From Pyrus communis (lineage: Eukaryota > Streptophyta > Magnoliopsida > Rosales > Rosaceae), in NCBI RefSeq assembly GCF_963583255.1, contig NC_084803.1:18673428-18737427 (forward strand): DNA of 64,000 nucleotides. Direction: 5' to 3'. Position 1 is the stretch's first letter. Every line of letters starts with the position of its first letter. This document shows, piece after piece, positions 47,881-60,494 of the stretch. The notes below the pieces were generated by a model. The model was not told the origin of the DNA and ran no database searches. It worked only from the letters and a program-made list of their open reading frames with translations. A program made the translations under genes and the position numbers.

Positions 47881-49125
47881 CATAAATTAGGTCTAGTTCA
47901 ACGTAACGATTGATTATTGGTCTCTCATGCTTACATTAGGAATAAGTAAAAAGCCAATCAAACTTAACCCGTGGAGCCCACCCAATCCATACTGCCTAAG
48001 AGTAATTTGGATGGGTTAGATTGGCCAACTAATTGAAGTCTAATACGACCAATCCACCGATGTCCATCCCTAATTATCTTGTCCAAGAAGAAAGGCAGCC
48101 TAAAAAACGAAGCAGTTTTGACTTTGGAGGGCGTTTCTGTTTCGGACGACCGCGGAACAGCGCCCGCCCGGATCAAAACGTCCATTTCGTCTTTTGTCTT
48201 TCGGATAGCGTAAATCAAGAAACTTCGCAATCATTTCCGTCGCTTGACCTAATAAACGGCACCGCAAAATCGTAATTAACTATTGAATTAACCGCTAATC
48301 CAACAACCCTCCCATCGCACGCCACGTGTTCCGTTCACCCACAGGCTGGACCACTCCACTTGTTTTTGCTCCAACAGAAGCTAACAAGTAACAACTATTT
48401 AATACGAAGCTTAATCCGTAATTAATTAATTAGTTAAATAACCGATTTCATTTAAAATATTTATTTATTTATTTCATTATGTTAAGAGGGAGAGAAGGGA
48501 AGTTACTTATAAAGAAAACTTTTGTTTATAAGTAAGGTTTACATGAAATGAGTTATTGCTGATACCATTTTGATCTAATAATGGATTGATATATGAAGAA
48601 AAATTTACCCGTATAATATATTTTTGAACGAAATGATGTTATTTACATGAAAATGATGCACGAACAAACTAAACTTCATAATAAACTAATAAAAATATGA
48701 TCCAAATTTGAGAAAATCGAATCTGAGGCTTCGTACAAGTTAAAATGAGTACTAGTACTAACTTGCTCCAATTAATAAATTTGAGTTGTTGAATACAAAT
48801 TATAAAATAAAATAAAAGCGAACGCATCGTCGTTTTCGCTTTTATCGCTTTCTCTATGGATTCCTATCCACCTCTCTTCTTCTTCTCAATTGCCGGAGAC
48901 AAATCCCAATTCCCAGAAATTCAAATTTAAAATTCCGAATCCTTTCAAAAACAAGAAAAATATTTTCTTTTTGCTTATAAATTCTTGAGAATTTCGGAAA
49001 GTCTCAGGGGTTTTTGAAAATTTTAATCCGGAAATCCGATACCCAAACGCGATGCTCTGACCTCCGGAATCGGGAATTGAAATCCCCAGGCTCGGTCTGT
49101 TTAGGGAGGAATCTCCGATTACCAA
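47881..49125. other. Upstream region and leader of the CDPK-related kinase gene
   Basis: No upstream gene is seen; the frame at 48033-48275 has no known domain. The CT-rich stretch CGCTTTTATCGCTTTCTC near 48837 and the following 280 bp probably form the 5' leader. AT-rich TATAAAATAAAATAAAAG near 48800 could serve as a TATA region, but this is uncertain. Confidence 0.5.
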
Positions 49126-52100
49126 ATGGGTCTCTGCACCTCCAAACCCTCCCTAAACTCGCACACTTTCTCGCCGCAATCCGATTCCCCACCAACCAAG
49201 GAGAGCTCCGTTCCGCCGCCGAACGCCGCCGGAAATGGAAAAAACCGTAGAGATGAGAAGGCTGAGGAGGAGAACGTCAAGAAGTCTCCGTTTTTCCCAT
49301 TCTACAGCCCCAGCCCGGCACACTACTTCTTCTCCAAGAAGTCTCCGGCGAGATCTCCGGCGAATGTGAGCTCGAACTCGACCCCGAAGCGGTTCTTCAA
49401 GAGGCCTTTCCCGCCGCCGTCCCCGGCGAAGCATATAAGGGCGGTTTTGGCTAGGAGGCACGGGTCTGTGAAGCCAAACGAGGCGGCGATACCGGAGGGC
49501 GGCGAGGCGGAGGGCGTCACTGGCCTGGATAAGAGCTTCGGATTCTCCAAGCATTTTGGGAACAAGTATGAGATGGGAGAAGAGGTTGGGCGAGGGCATT
49601 TTGGGTACACTTGCAAAGCTACGTTCAAGAAGGGCGAGCTCAAGGGCCAACAGGCCGCTGTTAAAGTCATCCCCAAAGCCAAGGTTTGCAATTTCTTAGT
49701 TTGAATGGATTTACTGACCAATTGAGCTGTGAATTTTAGTGGGTTGTATGGAATTTGATGATCAGTGGCATTTGTGATCGATACGGGCCCTTCATACTTT
49801 ACGTTGTCATTGTTTGAATTGGATCTGTAGGCAGACACTTGAATTAAAGGAAACAAAGAAGCGATTCTGTTGCGTAATTGTTATGCTTTCTAGACAAGAG
49901 AGATGCATATTGATTTGCAAGAATAATCTTTTGTTGATGAGTAGGTTGACATTTAGTCCTTCCTACTTTCGATTGCGGTCTAACTTTGAATTGGTGAAAT
50001 GATTTAGTTTGTCTCTGGATGGCTAGTTTTACCTTCTTCTGGAAGCAACTTATGTTGCTTTGGAATTTGGCAGTTGGGTTTATTCTAGTACCTTTCTATG
50101 CTTTGTTTTATGGGTTTTGTATTTTTGGATTGTATTCTCTTCGTATTTGCTGATTCTGTTTTTTGTTTTTGTTGGTAGATGACTACTGCCATTGCCATTG
50201 AGGATGTGAGAAGGGAAGTGAAGATATTGAGAGCTTTAAGTGGACATGACAATCTAGTGAAATTTTATGATGCGTATGAAGACCAGGAAAATGTCTACAT
50301 TGTAATGGAGTAAGTCCTGATTCCTGCATTTTGCTTGTACATGTTCTTCTGTAAGATTTTCTTAACTTCTTTCTTACGGACTTCTTTTGTTCAATTGTCG
50401 TGTTTTTTAGATTATGTGAAGGAGGGGAGCTCCTGGATAGGATACTTGCCAGGTATTTCTTTTGGTGCCTGTTAGATTTCAGCACGAGTATCTTGAATGT
50501 GTTATGATTTGGTTGTTCTTGATGGACTGGGAATTAGTTCGACAACAACTGCTGCCATATTAAGTATATTCTTATTCCTTGCTGCAGGGGTGGGAAATAC
50601 ACAGAAGATGATGCAAGGACCGTTATGACACAGATATTAAATGTGGTTGCGTTTTGCCACCTCCAAGGTGTGGTGCATCGGGATCTTAAACCTGAGGTAG
50701 GATATATGTTGTCCTCAGGATTGAATTAAGGTTTATGCGATTCATCACTAACGAAAGGTCACTAATATGTGGTAGATGTTTACATTTAAAAGGGAGAAGA
50801 TGTCATTTCATGCAGTTGCCTTGCTTTTGTTCATTTTATCTGCTTTGCTATCTCTAGTAAAAAGCATAACTGCATTTTTTGGGTCCAGCATTTGGGTGTT
50901 GTAACTTTGCTATCTCTTCATTTATGTATACTTATCTAAGTACTTAATTTCTGGATCAGAATTTTCTGTTTACGTCAAAGGATGAAGATTCACGGTTGAA
51001 GGCTATAGACTTTGGATTGTCAGATTTTGTCAAACCAGGTTGGTTGACAGTTCTTCAACATAAACATAATCTGTACTGTACTACTTGCTTTTTTATAGCT
51101 CTATAACTTTGTCCAATAGTTTCATATTGTTGAATAACATTGCAGACGAGAGGCTTAATGACATTGTTGGTAGTGCGTACTATGTAGCCCCTGAAGTTCT
51201 ACATAGGTCTTACGCTACAGAGGCTGATGTCTGGAGTGTAGGCGTGATTGCATACATTCTTTTGTGCGGAAGCCGTCCATTTTGGGCTCGAACTGAGTCC
51301 GGCATTTTTCGGGCTGTTCTAAAAGCTGATCCAAGTTTTGACGAACTACCTTGGCCATCTCTGTCCACAGAGGCAAGAGATTTTGTCAAGCGCCTATTGA
51401 ATAAAGATCCACGGAAAAGAATGACTGCTGCTCAAGCCCTATGTAAGTGCCTTATTCACTCTGAAAATTGCTTGATCATGGTTACTTCTCAAAATTGTCA
51501 CTCACTACTTTCTCTTGCAGGTCATCCATGGCTTAAAAATTCTAATGATATTAAAGTTCCTCTGGATATATTAATATTCAAACTCATGAAGGTCTATATG
51601 CGTTCATCACCTCTCCGAAAAGCTGCTTTAAGGGTGTGTATATGGTGCCATTTTCAATTGAGAATACTAATATTGTTCTGGTGACTAGCAGAGGCTATTA
51701 TTCCTTCACATTTTTTCTTGCCACCCTTTTTCTCTGCATTGGTTGCTTGTTTATTTTTGTATTTCCTCTTTGTTTACTAATTTCTAGTAGCTTATTTGCT
51801 TCCCTCAACATTGGCATTTTGGCAGGCTCTTTCCAAGACATTGACTGTGGATGAGCTTTCTTATTTGAAGGAGCAGTTTGTGCTGTTGGAACCAAACAAA
51901 AATGGCACAATAAGCTTAGAAAATATTAAAACGGTGGGTTTCCTTCAAAATTATTTACTCTTTAAACAACCTATGGTTAGTCATGTTCCTGAACTTTTTA
52001 ATGTTGTCAGGCATTGATGAAAAATGCAACTGATGCAATGAAGGAGGCGCGAATTGCTGATTTTCTAGCATCGGTAGGTGCCTCGACACTTGTAATCGAT

Positions 52101-52694
52101 GTGGAAGGTTATTGCATTTGGTACATTCTTAATTCTTATTAGAATGTTATATTTCTTCTCCTTGGCAGCTTAATGCGTTGCAATACAGAAGGATGGATTT
52201 TGAGGAATTTTGTGCAGCTGCACTCAGTGTGCACCAACTTGAGGCTGTTGATCGGTGGGAGCAACATGCTCGTTGGGCCTACGAAATTTTTGAGAAGGAT
52301 GGCAACAGGGCTATTGTTATTGAGGAACTGGCTTCGGTATGTGTGGATGCATGATAATTATGCCTTTCTTCAATCTTTAGTTGACTGATTGTTCCTACCA
52401 TCCAATTGCTTTCTGTATCCACTGATTCACTTCTCCCCTTCATAGTAGTAGTTACGAGCTTGAAAAAAACATTAAATTCTTCGTTTTAGTATAAAATTTT
52501 CTGTCCACTGATATGCATATACTGATACGGGGCATTATGTGCATGTGTTTCAGGAACTTGGCCTCAGCCCTTCCGTCCCAGTTCATGCGGTTCTTCATGA
52601 TTGGATTAGGCACACTGATGGAAAGCTAAGTTTCCTTGGATTTGTCAAATTGTTGCATGGAGTTTCTAACCGGGCTGTACCAAAAGCTCAATAA
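49126..52694 (+). CDS. CRK: CDPK-related protein kinase (CRK), 11 exons, 602 aa
   Basis: Exons are 49126-49683, 50179-50309, 50411-50452, 50588-50696, 50960-51038, 51146-51442, 51521-51633, 51826-51933, 52011-52073, 52169-52336 and 52554-52694. All introns are GT-AG and the total of 1809 nt includes TAA. The N-terminus MGLCTSK has Gly2 for myristoylation and Cys4 for palmitoylation, predicting membrane attachment. A Pro/Ser-rich variable region (to about residue 140) precedes a complete Ser/Thr kinase: GRGHFG from Gly155, AVK Lys180, HRDLKPE (274-280), DFG (297-299) and APE (321-323). The C-terminal part, where calcium-dependent kinases have EF hands, keeps the layout but with degenerate loops ([26 protein letters not shown]). 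This is the family signature, so regulation by direct calcium binding is unlikely. Length equals the usual roughly 600 aa. I do not assign the paralogue. Confidence 0.96.
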
Positions 52695-53924
52695 AAGTTT
52701 TGATAAGATCCATCAAGTATAGATTTGCCGGTGCTGTCTTGGCTCTTGACCGATAAAACAATGGTCTTGGAGGTGGTTGAGAAATTTTCTGGATGCAAAT
52801 ACTCTATATTTTGCAGCTGCAATATATAACCGAAGCGAATCATCATTTGATGAAGCTGAGGCATTGTGTGTACACTTGGGACTGGAGAGATATGACACCT
52901 TTGCGTTCGCTAGATGAAGCATTCAGTCGTGTTTTTCCACTGTAAATCTGTAGTATTAGTATAGTGTGTTCAGTTGCAGATTAGAATAGTTCTCAACTTG
53001 TTTACTAAAACGATCACTCTTCGATGTTTCTGACATTAGACTGGCGGGACATGCCCTCAATTATGTTGTAGCATCTCTCCTCTTAATACTACTATTTAAT
53101 GAGCATCATATCTTTTTGTTTAACTTGTCAATTTCTTTTTCAATTTGACATAACGAGCTCGTTTAGAATTGCTTCTTTAAAAAGCATTGATGTTCAAAAC
53201 ACTTGTAGTAAAAGAGCTTCTATTAGAAGCATATTGAGGTTTTTTAATAAAAAAATTTCAGGTGCTTTCGGAACAACGCTTGAAGTGGTTCGTGACAGAA
53301 GCATACAATACATGCCTGCCTTTTAAAAATCACTTCTAACTTCTTCTTTTTTTATCAAACATGGGTAAAAGTGCTTTGGGTGATTTGAAAGTGTTTTTAG
53401 ATATTTTAAAAGTACTTTCAAATAAGTTCAGAATCAATGAAATGTACTAAGCGGTGACAATTTTTTATGCATGAATGCGTGATCGTATGTTTTTATTTTT
53501 TTTATTTTTATTTTTATGTATGGTAGTGCAAGTTTCGCTTGCATCAACTGACACATCCTGACCCGGATATTTTGGTGGACACCAAATTCAAGACATGATG
53601 CCTAACACCTATAAGGTGATGGAGCCATATCATGAAATAGTTAAGTGAAAGTGTGAACAAATTAAAACCGAAACTAGAAATATTTAAACTAAGGGTGAGA
53701 ATGTGAGGTATGGGATATACCCATATTATAAAGTATGTAATTGTTAGACAATAGCTAATAGTGCAGTAAAAGTAAGAATATTGCCATCCTAGGTAGGATG
53801 GATATTACACAGCTACTAGAATTAAATTCCTATATTTACTGGAATGGATGTCAGAATCACCAAAGATATTTCGCTCACCAAGTCCCGGAGATGTGCAAAA
53901 CAGAAAGTGTGAGTAGGCAAAAAT
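52695..53924. other. 3' side of the kinase gene and intergenic DNA
   Basis: About 52695-53000 is the likely 3' UTR. Positions 53160-53440 contain fold-back-like AT-rich sequence (AAAAGTGCTTTGGGTG and AAAAGTACTTTCAAATA) typical of small MITEs, without clear ends. No gene is seen. Confidence 0.45.
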
Positions 53925-54085
53925 AAGTTTTTTTTTTTTAATTTTTTTAATTTTTTAATTTTTAAATTTTATTATTTGAAGGTGATGGGGGAGGGTACAA
54001 TAATTAAGGGGAGCAGGTAGTTTCGAACCCAAACACGGGTAAAAACTCAACACCCAATCTACTAGAATATTAGACCATATGCAAA
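53925..54085 (-). mobile_element. Probable SINE, minus orientation
   Basis: On the minus strand a B-box-like GGGTTCGAAACTACC is preceded by GGTCTAATATTCTAGTAGAT and followed about 70 bp later by an A/T-rich tail, the T run near 53932. It differs from the other SINE family in the window. The assignment rests on promoter-like motifs only. Confidence 0.45.
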
Positions 54086-55430
54086 TAAGGGTTTAATAAA
54101 ATCTTTGTTTTTCTCAACATAATATCCCCTTGTTGTGAACCCATATATATAGTTTCCAAATCATACTATGTTTAAGTATGAAAATCAAATATTGTTTAAA
54201 ACAATTATTTCCAATTATATGGTAAACCACAATATATCAGCAATAAAATATAACATGATTTGCTCATATCATACTATGTAATAGTATGACAGTTGATTAC
54301 CGTAGAATCCTAATGTTCAAATGTACGATAAACACAACATCTCAACTCTACAAAATAGTGTGCTTATCATAATTATGCAGACAAACAAGCCCATGCAGAA
54401 AGTAACTATATGGAATAGGCTGAGTGTAAGAGCATATCCAATGAGACCACCATCTTTGAGAACTCATTTAGAGATTTAAAAAGAATTTTTGTGTTATTAA
54501 AGGAATATTATCTCAAATGAGAGAGCCATTATAGTATAATTCTTAAATATAAGGATTACAATATTAAAAAATTATTGTTCATTTCATTGGAGTATTCTAG
54601 ATGTTGATAAAAACCAAAAACCTGTATTTATCGTTGGGAAGTTGAAGTTGCAAAAATACCCGAAAGAGAATCAGCATGCCCACATGGCATGGGTGGGTTC
54701 AAAAAGCCAGGGAAAAAAAAAAAAAACAAAAGGTGCAGTATTCCCACTTGAGTGGGTTTATTTTCCACTCAAAATCAACATGGACCACTCTAGGAATCTC
54801 TATATACGGTCTTTATATTTGAGGTATTCAACTTCCTACATATTAAGATACTTTAAGGATTTCTATTCCGATTTCATTGGAAGTCTTTTGTTTCTATATT
54901 TAGAGACTCCATTTAAGTCTCCATTGGAGATGTTCTAATATCTACGCTCAAGTTCCTATACACATAAAGCTGGCTAAGCGCATCATGTATAAGTCCTAGT
55001 TGCTTATTGCAAATGTAGTATAGGTTGACACCTACAATGAATCCATATTGAGCTTAACAGTGCAATGTGAACCTACATGTGAAGTTGGTCTTGATCCGAA
55101 CGAGTACTATAATTACCGGGTGTAAGCATGCATGATAAGCAGATAAAAATATGTATATCATGCCATCATAATTTCATAAATCTCAACATCCTTAAATAAT
55201 AAGGAAAACTAATGAAAAGAGTTTGAAAATTTTGAGTTTTAATGATAAGGACAAAATAAAGGATAAAGTGAATAATACCAGGATTGATTTTTTTTTATGT
55301 AAAAATGTAGTTTTCGTTAAAGTAAACAGTACTGCAGACTTTTCGTTAAAACTTCCATAATAATACTTATAGTCATAAAGTGGAAGCATGACATGATGTA
55401 AAAGCACACTTTATCCAAACAGTTATGAAA
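54086..55430. other. Intergenic, no gene recognised
   Basis: The stretch 54430-54930 has paired motifs (GAGCATATCCAATGAGACCA near 54432, and CATTGGAGATGTTCTAATAT near 54923) that look like the inverted ends of a roughly 510-bp non-coding element. No exon for the gene remnant at 55793 is found here. Confidence 0.45.
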
Positions 55431-55688
55431 ATATATACATACACACACACACACGAAACCTTTAAGGGATGGGATCCCCAATCTTTAAAAAAAAATAGAG
55501 ACGTCTTCTTAACCGTTAGATTTGACTTTAATAAAATCCTGTAGTTGAGATTTTGTGGCCTGTGAATTAATCTTAGCCACAAAATTTCATTAAAGTCAAA
55601 TTTAATGATTAAGAGGATGTCCCCATTTTTTTTTGAAAAATAAGGATCCCTTCCCTTAAAGGCCTGTGTGTATATATATGTATATGTG
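55431..55688. mobile_element. Fold-back MITE with microsatellite-like ends
   Basis: The left arm (CCTTTAAGGGATGGGATCCC, GTTAGATTTGACTTTAATAA) and right arm (TTCATTAAAGTCAAATTTAA, GGATCCCTTCCCTTAAAGG) are inverted. Outer ends are ATATACATACACACACAC and GTGTGTATATATATGTATAT, so the TIR may include the CA/TA tract. It lies about 100 bp before the first visible exon of the gene remnant at 55793. Confidence 0.8.
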
Positions 55689-55792
55689 CAGTAACCACTT
55701 TATCCCGGTTCTTTTAATTTGAAAGCTTTGTCATGTGATGCTTGTTCATCAATTCTTTCGGTGGTGTAATTCAAGCATTTGGTTTCAAACAG

Positions 55793-57141
55793 GTTTGACA
55801 AAGTGACAAGGCATGGAATGGTTCTAGGGAAGATAACTGTTGCTGGCAAAGAAAGCTATGGTGCTGACAAACAACAACCTACATTTACGGTGAGGCTTGA
55901 AGCTTTAGGTTGTCTTCTGGCCGTAATTAAAGTCGATTTTGAGTATACACGTTGGAAGTCGGCAATATTCTAGGTTCATGCATAAAAGTTAAGAGAACGG
56001 TGGTCAGTGAGAAGTGATAATTTGCTTTCAAATAACCGTCATATATCGTAGTGTACTGCGTAGCTAGTTGTGACTCTTTTAACCGATCCATGTTCCTGAT
56101 GTGCAAGGTGGAAGTGCTATGGATCAGGGGAATAAAGAAGCTGTGTCCACTATTTCCTTTGCTTGTGAAGGGTCGTGACCTCTACAAATTGAGAACGTTT
56201 AGACAGGTAGCTGTAATATGATGTCTTATTTATTCATTTAGCATTAACTGGTCTGCGGTATTAAGGTATTGGTTGGTTGCATGTTTTCTTGTCCACCGTT
56301 TAGAGTTGGAGTGAAGAAGCTGAAAGATCAAAAGTGCTTGCTGAGAAGCACAGACGAGGTGAAGCAGCAACGCGTGTTAGAGCAATGAAAAAATCAAGGA
56401 AATTGACTGAAAATAGAGGTATTTAGGAAGAAAGGAAGCAGTTTTCTTGCGTGTTACTTCTTTTACATCCTCAATCTTACTCCTGCTCCAGCTGTGAAGG
56501 ATTGTTTATGTATTTCGTTGTTTTAGATGGAGATTCTTACACCATGGTTATGTTATATGATCAGGTGTGAAGTGTCAGAAAAAAAATCACATTCTACCAG
56601 ACCAAACCAAATTAGAAAGAACAATGAATCAGAAAAGGGAAAGCATTTTGATAGACTCCAAGAGACATCCCGATCCCGTGGATCTGCCAAGCATAATAGT
56701 TTATCTCAACATCAAGCAGGCCTGCCATCAAAACAGATGACAAGTAAAGCCTCCCTATGTTTTAGAAGGCATCAGAAATCAGCTCGCCCTAATATTGATA
56801 GAGATCCAGCTCTTCATTCTCAGGCTGTCCTTCCATTTCCTCACCAAACTCTTCTAGAATGGTTGACATATCCTGTGACAACTCATTTTGATGCATTTAT
56901 TGAACCTGCCTCACAATTTCATAGGTTTTATAACAGCAATTATAGATTCCATGGTTACATATACAATCTCGAGGATTGGAATCACTTATCTGGAGTGAAT
57001 GTTGGTAGGCCATTTCGTCTGTATATTTCCGGAGCTGAGAATAGGGGCAATGGAGGTATAGAGTTTGCTCTATTCTACAGTAGGATGTTATTACTGAAGA
57101 TTTATACATGTCAGGAATGTTTCTCAAGCTTCAATCTATAA
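55793..57141 (+). pseudogene. 5'-truncated gene remnant, similar to plant CCCH-62-type protein C-terminus
   Basis: Three blocks have good splice borders and coding composition: 55793-55889 (RHGMVLGKITVAGKESYGAD), 56108-56206 (VEVLWIRGIKKLCPLFPLLV, then KGRDLYKLRTFRQ) and 56304-56418 (SWSEEAERSKVLAEKHRRGE). From memory this set resembles the C-terminal part of plant zinc finger CCCH domain-containing protein 62; I cannot verify that here. No upstream exons or start codon exist between the MITE and the kinase gene. The next open block (56566-57141, Ser/Lys/Arg-rich, ending CFSSFNL) is out of phase with 56418 through either visible acceptor (56526 or 56564). A frameshift or an unusual splice is therefore needed. 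I regard it as a probable pseudogene or gene fragment. Confidence 0.5.
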
Positions 57142-59327
57142 TAGTTTTCATATAACTATTAGACTGTTTTTCATTGATGTATCATGTGTGTCGTGAATGT
57201 ATGTACCTATCCGCCCTCAGTTTTATACTTGAACCAAAAGTACTGCCTTCGCCACCGCGCTCAAAAAATCCAAAACCTTTTCTTGTTAAACGTTTTCAGA
57301 AAAAAGAAACGGAACTCTTTGTTCTCCTTTTCTTATCAGTTTCAAATGATATCTTGTCAGTGCATGCCGCTTGTATTCCATGTACTTGAGTAAGGTATTA
57401 TGTTTCCTTCATGCTGTGGGTTCCTTAAAATCCACATTCTAATGTTTGTAGAGCGAACCATGGCATGATAATATCTGGGATTGCTGTGTGGGCGTAAGGA
57501 GACAAATTTAACGCTTGTTTCCTTAGAAGTTGATATAGCATTACGTTTTTCTTCATTCCCAAAGTCTTGAACCAACTGCTTCGTGGTTTGGAACAAAACT
57601 CTTCTCAATTATAATTGTGAGAGTCACTATTGCTAGATTGAAAATCTTCTTTACAATTGTGGTTGGTTGGTTGGTTGTTATTTTAACTATTGCTAGATAA
57701 GTGTTCATGAAGCATGATGTTTATCTTTCGCTGAATATGAATTAACGGAAGACGACGGTGAGAGGATAGGAGGGTGTTGACTAACAAGGCATGTCTGGTG
57801 TGCTGCTGCCATGAGTCACGATAGTGCTCAATTGACGCGCTTGAAACTGAAGACAGTTGAATATTATAGTGCTCAACGAACAAGACTACAAAATAATAGT
57901 AATATTATTAAACAATCAAGAATGTTGAAACGGCTACAAAATTCAAAGAAGTTACATCATGACTAACTTATTCTTGACTAAATAACAAGCATGCTATTTA
58001 TAATAAACCAACCCCAACCCTACGAAACCTTAATGCTAATGGGCTAAGCTCAGAAAACCAAACATTAAAGTAAACTTAAATACTAATATTTTCTAACCCT
58101 GGTCGCGCCACGTCCAATTAGCTTTAATTTCTCACGAGTCCTGCTAAATGATTGCTATTCTAAGAAATATATCCTACATTAATGTATTGTGTACTCTACA
58201 TGCATCAATGGTCACAAATCATGAATGGAAATGTATTGCAGGCAGACGTGCATCAACGATCATGAATCAAACTGCTAGTAACACAACTCTCGTTCACTTA
58301 TATATAATTTATTTTATATAAAATAATAGATATATAATTATATAATTATATCAATAAACTAAGAAAATCCGTTTTTTTTATCCAATTGTTCATTCCCGGG
58401 AAGAGGAAGAAGCAGATAGAGCAAAGGCCTCCTCTTTCCTTCCGTCCGCTCTTCCCAGCGACTGCATCAATGGAAGTGTGGCGGTTCAACGTGTATGGCC
58501 AATCATGACGGTTGATGTGTTGGGAGCTTCACATGCATCAATAGTTAGAAATCAGTACTTTTTGTACTCTCTCTTTGAGAAAGATTGACATAAAATGAAT
58601 TCACTGCTATTGTAGCCTCCATTCGATAACAATAATATATGTAAGTTTCTCAATACATAACATTCTATTATTGAATTAAAACACTACGTAATAGTAAATC
58701 AGTTTATATAAATTGCTTTCCTGAATCATCCATTAGTCTTTCGTCCGAAGATGAGACCCCATATCATTGCTGGGTCCACTATAGTTTAGTACCCGATCTC
58801 TTACAAAATGCCGCACCCACTTCAACCATCTTCTCCTATGTAATGCCGCCACCACCACCCACCACAACCGACTCACATTGACCGTTTAGTCCGTGAAATG
58901 TTAGGCCAATTTTAACTACTCAGACGCGGTAAACAGAACCCGTCCCCACCTCTAGCATTTATTTTACCTCATCAGATTCGGTGGTACATTACAAAATACA
59001 TGATTCAAACCACCGTTTGCTTCCTCTTTCTTTTCGTTTCTAAAGCATCCAAGAAACTTTAGGAAAAGCAATCCAAGAATTTGTGTGTCCCTAGTTGGGA
59101 CACGACGTCCCAATATTGTCCGTGCAACCAGGTTCGCAGCCTAGTAGGCCCCCCGACCTTTTCCAATTCCGGGCCTTTTCGACTACATCATTCATATGAA
59201 TCGTATCCTTGCCACGCATACAAAATGCATAATTTTGCATCTAGTCGGCAACGGATCCACCCAATCATTCAATCGGAATCCATCATTCAATTTGTACCAA
59301 GAAAGAAAACCGTCACTTCATTAGCAT
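57142..59327. other. Intergenic, no gene recognised
   Basis: Frames near 57174-57400 overlap in two phases and have no known domain; they may be 3' sequence of the remnant upstream. GGTTGGTTGGTTG near 57662 is a short microsatellite. Positions 58800-58900 are rich in CCACCACC. Nothing else is recognised. Confidence 0.45.
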
Positions 59328-59337
59328 CACATGGTGG

Positions 59338-59557
59338 GAAAAGGATCTCACCGGATTCTTTTCCTGAAGATCATAAGAATTTCGTGATCGCGATCGTTAT
59401 CGTACATCGTACGGTCAGTTTTTATTATGTATTATTTACATTTAATTTTAAATTTTAAAATTTAAAATGATTTCTGACCTCACGATGTATGATTGATGAT
59501 CCCGATCACGGAATTCTTAGGATTCCCAGAATAAGGATCCGGCAATGATCATTTTCC
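59338..59557. mobile_element. Mutator-type MITE, TSD CACATGGTGG
   Basis: The ends GAAAAGGATCTCACCGGATT and the inverse of CCGGCAATGATCATTTTCC pair imperfectly. Inner arms around CGATCGTTATCGTACATCGT and CACGATGTATGATTGATGAT also pair. A perfect 10-bp direct repeat CACATGGTGG flanks it (59328-59337, 59558-59567). Same family as 30937-31133. It explains the end of the spurious 125-aa frame starting at 59081. Confidence 0.88.
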
Positions 59558-59567
59558 CACATGGTGG

Positions 59568-60494
59568 ACCTAGAATTTTAAACTCATGAATCTTAATAAT
59601 AATCGTAAAAAAATGTATAGACAAAAATGACATTAAAAAGTTAAATGGTAATATATGTCATTCATAAATCGTACTCAAAACAACATTATAAGCTATAAAA
59701 TCCTAATTACGTCGTCCACAACGAGGTTTCATAGTTTGAAAATGTTACATGATAACTTCATGTTGGCGTTGTGGATGCAAATTTCTACCGTCTTCTCCTT
59801 TGACTAAAATGCAACTGCAAAATAATAACACCTAAAATTAAGGCAAAAAGCCTCACGCGCCCACGATAAATGAGGGAGGGGGGCTTTGGCTAAAGAATCT
59901 CCGATGCCAAAGTTAGAATTCTGAAAAAAAATGTGTTTAAGAGTTTGTGGGTAGCAAATAACTTTGCTTTTTAGTGGGAGAATAAGCTATTTATAGGAGA
60001 GTGGCCGACCCTATTTGGAGAATAGTGGCTGACCATATATGATGAATTTGTGTGAATAATTGCAAGATATTATGTGAAATAATATCTTACAGTTAACATG
60101 GCAATTAATCCTAAATTAAATAGGAAAATTGGGAGTTACCTTTTGAATAAGGATTTGATGAGGAGTGAAGGGAGGGATTTGAATACCATTTTGATCACTT
60201 TTGACTCTTCCTTGATTGAACCGTTATTGTCCGCTGCATGTGTGTGGGAATCTCAGTGTGTCTCGAGGGTAATTTTGTCATTTTCACCCAAAAGTCCATA
60301 TGTCACCTCTATAATTTTCTTGATTATTTTTGGCTCCACAAATGCCCTCACATTAGTTGGGCTACTCGCAGAAAATGGCAGCAGGTGTAGAGATATTCCC
60401 TTGCTTTAGGAAACAAAAGATTGTTTCCAATTTTGATGTAGATTTCCACATTAACTGGATATTAGATCCTTTTAGGAGAGGGAAATAAATCACT
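59568..60494. other. Sequence leading into a gypsy-type element region
   Basis: No gene is recognised. It probably belongs partly to the retroelement that continues to the right, but I found no LTR border. Confidence 0.4.

Noticed and set aside
49153..49856. Long minus-strand frames of 165-177 aa over the kinase gene
   Set aside because: They are antisense shadows of kinase exon 1 and intron 1, caused by its GC-rich codon use.
59081..59458. 125-aa protein
   Set aside because: The C-terminal third is MITE sequence (59338-59557) and the rest has no domain or splice partner.
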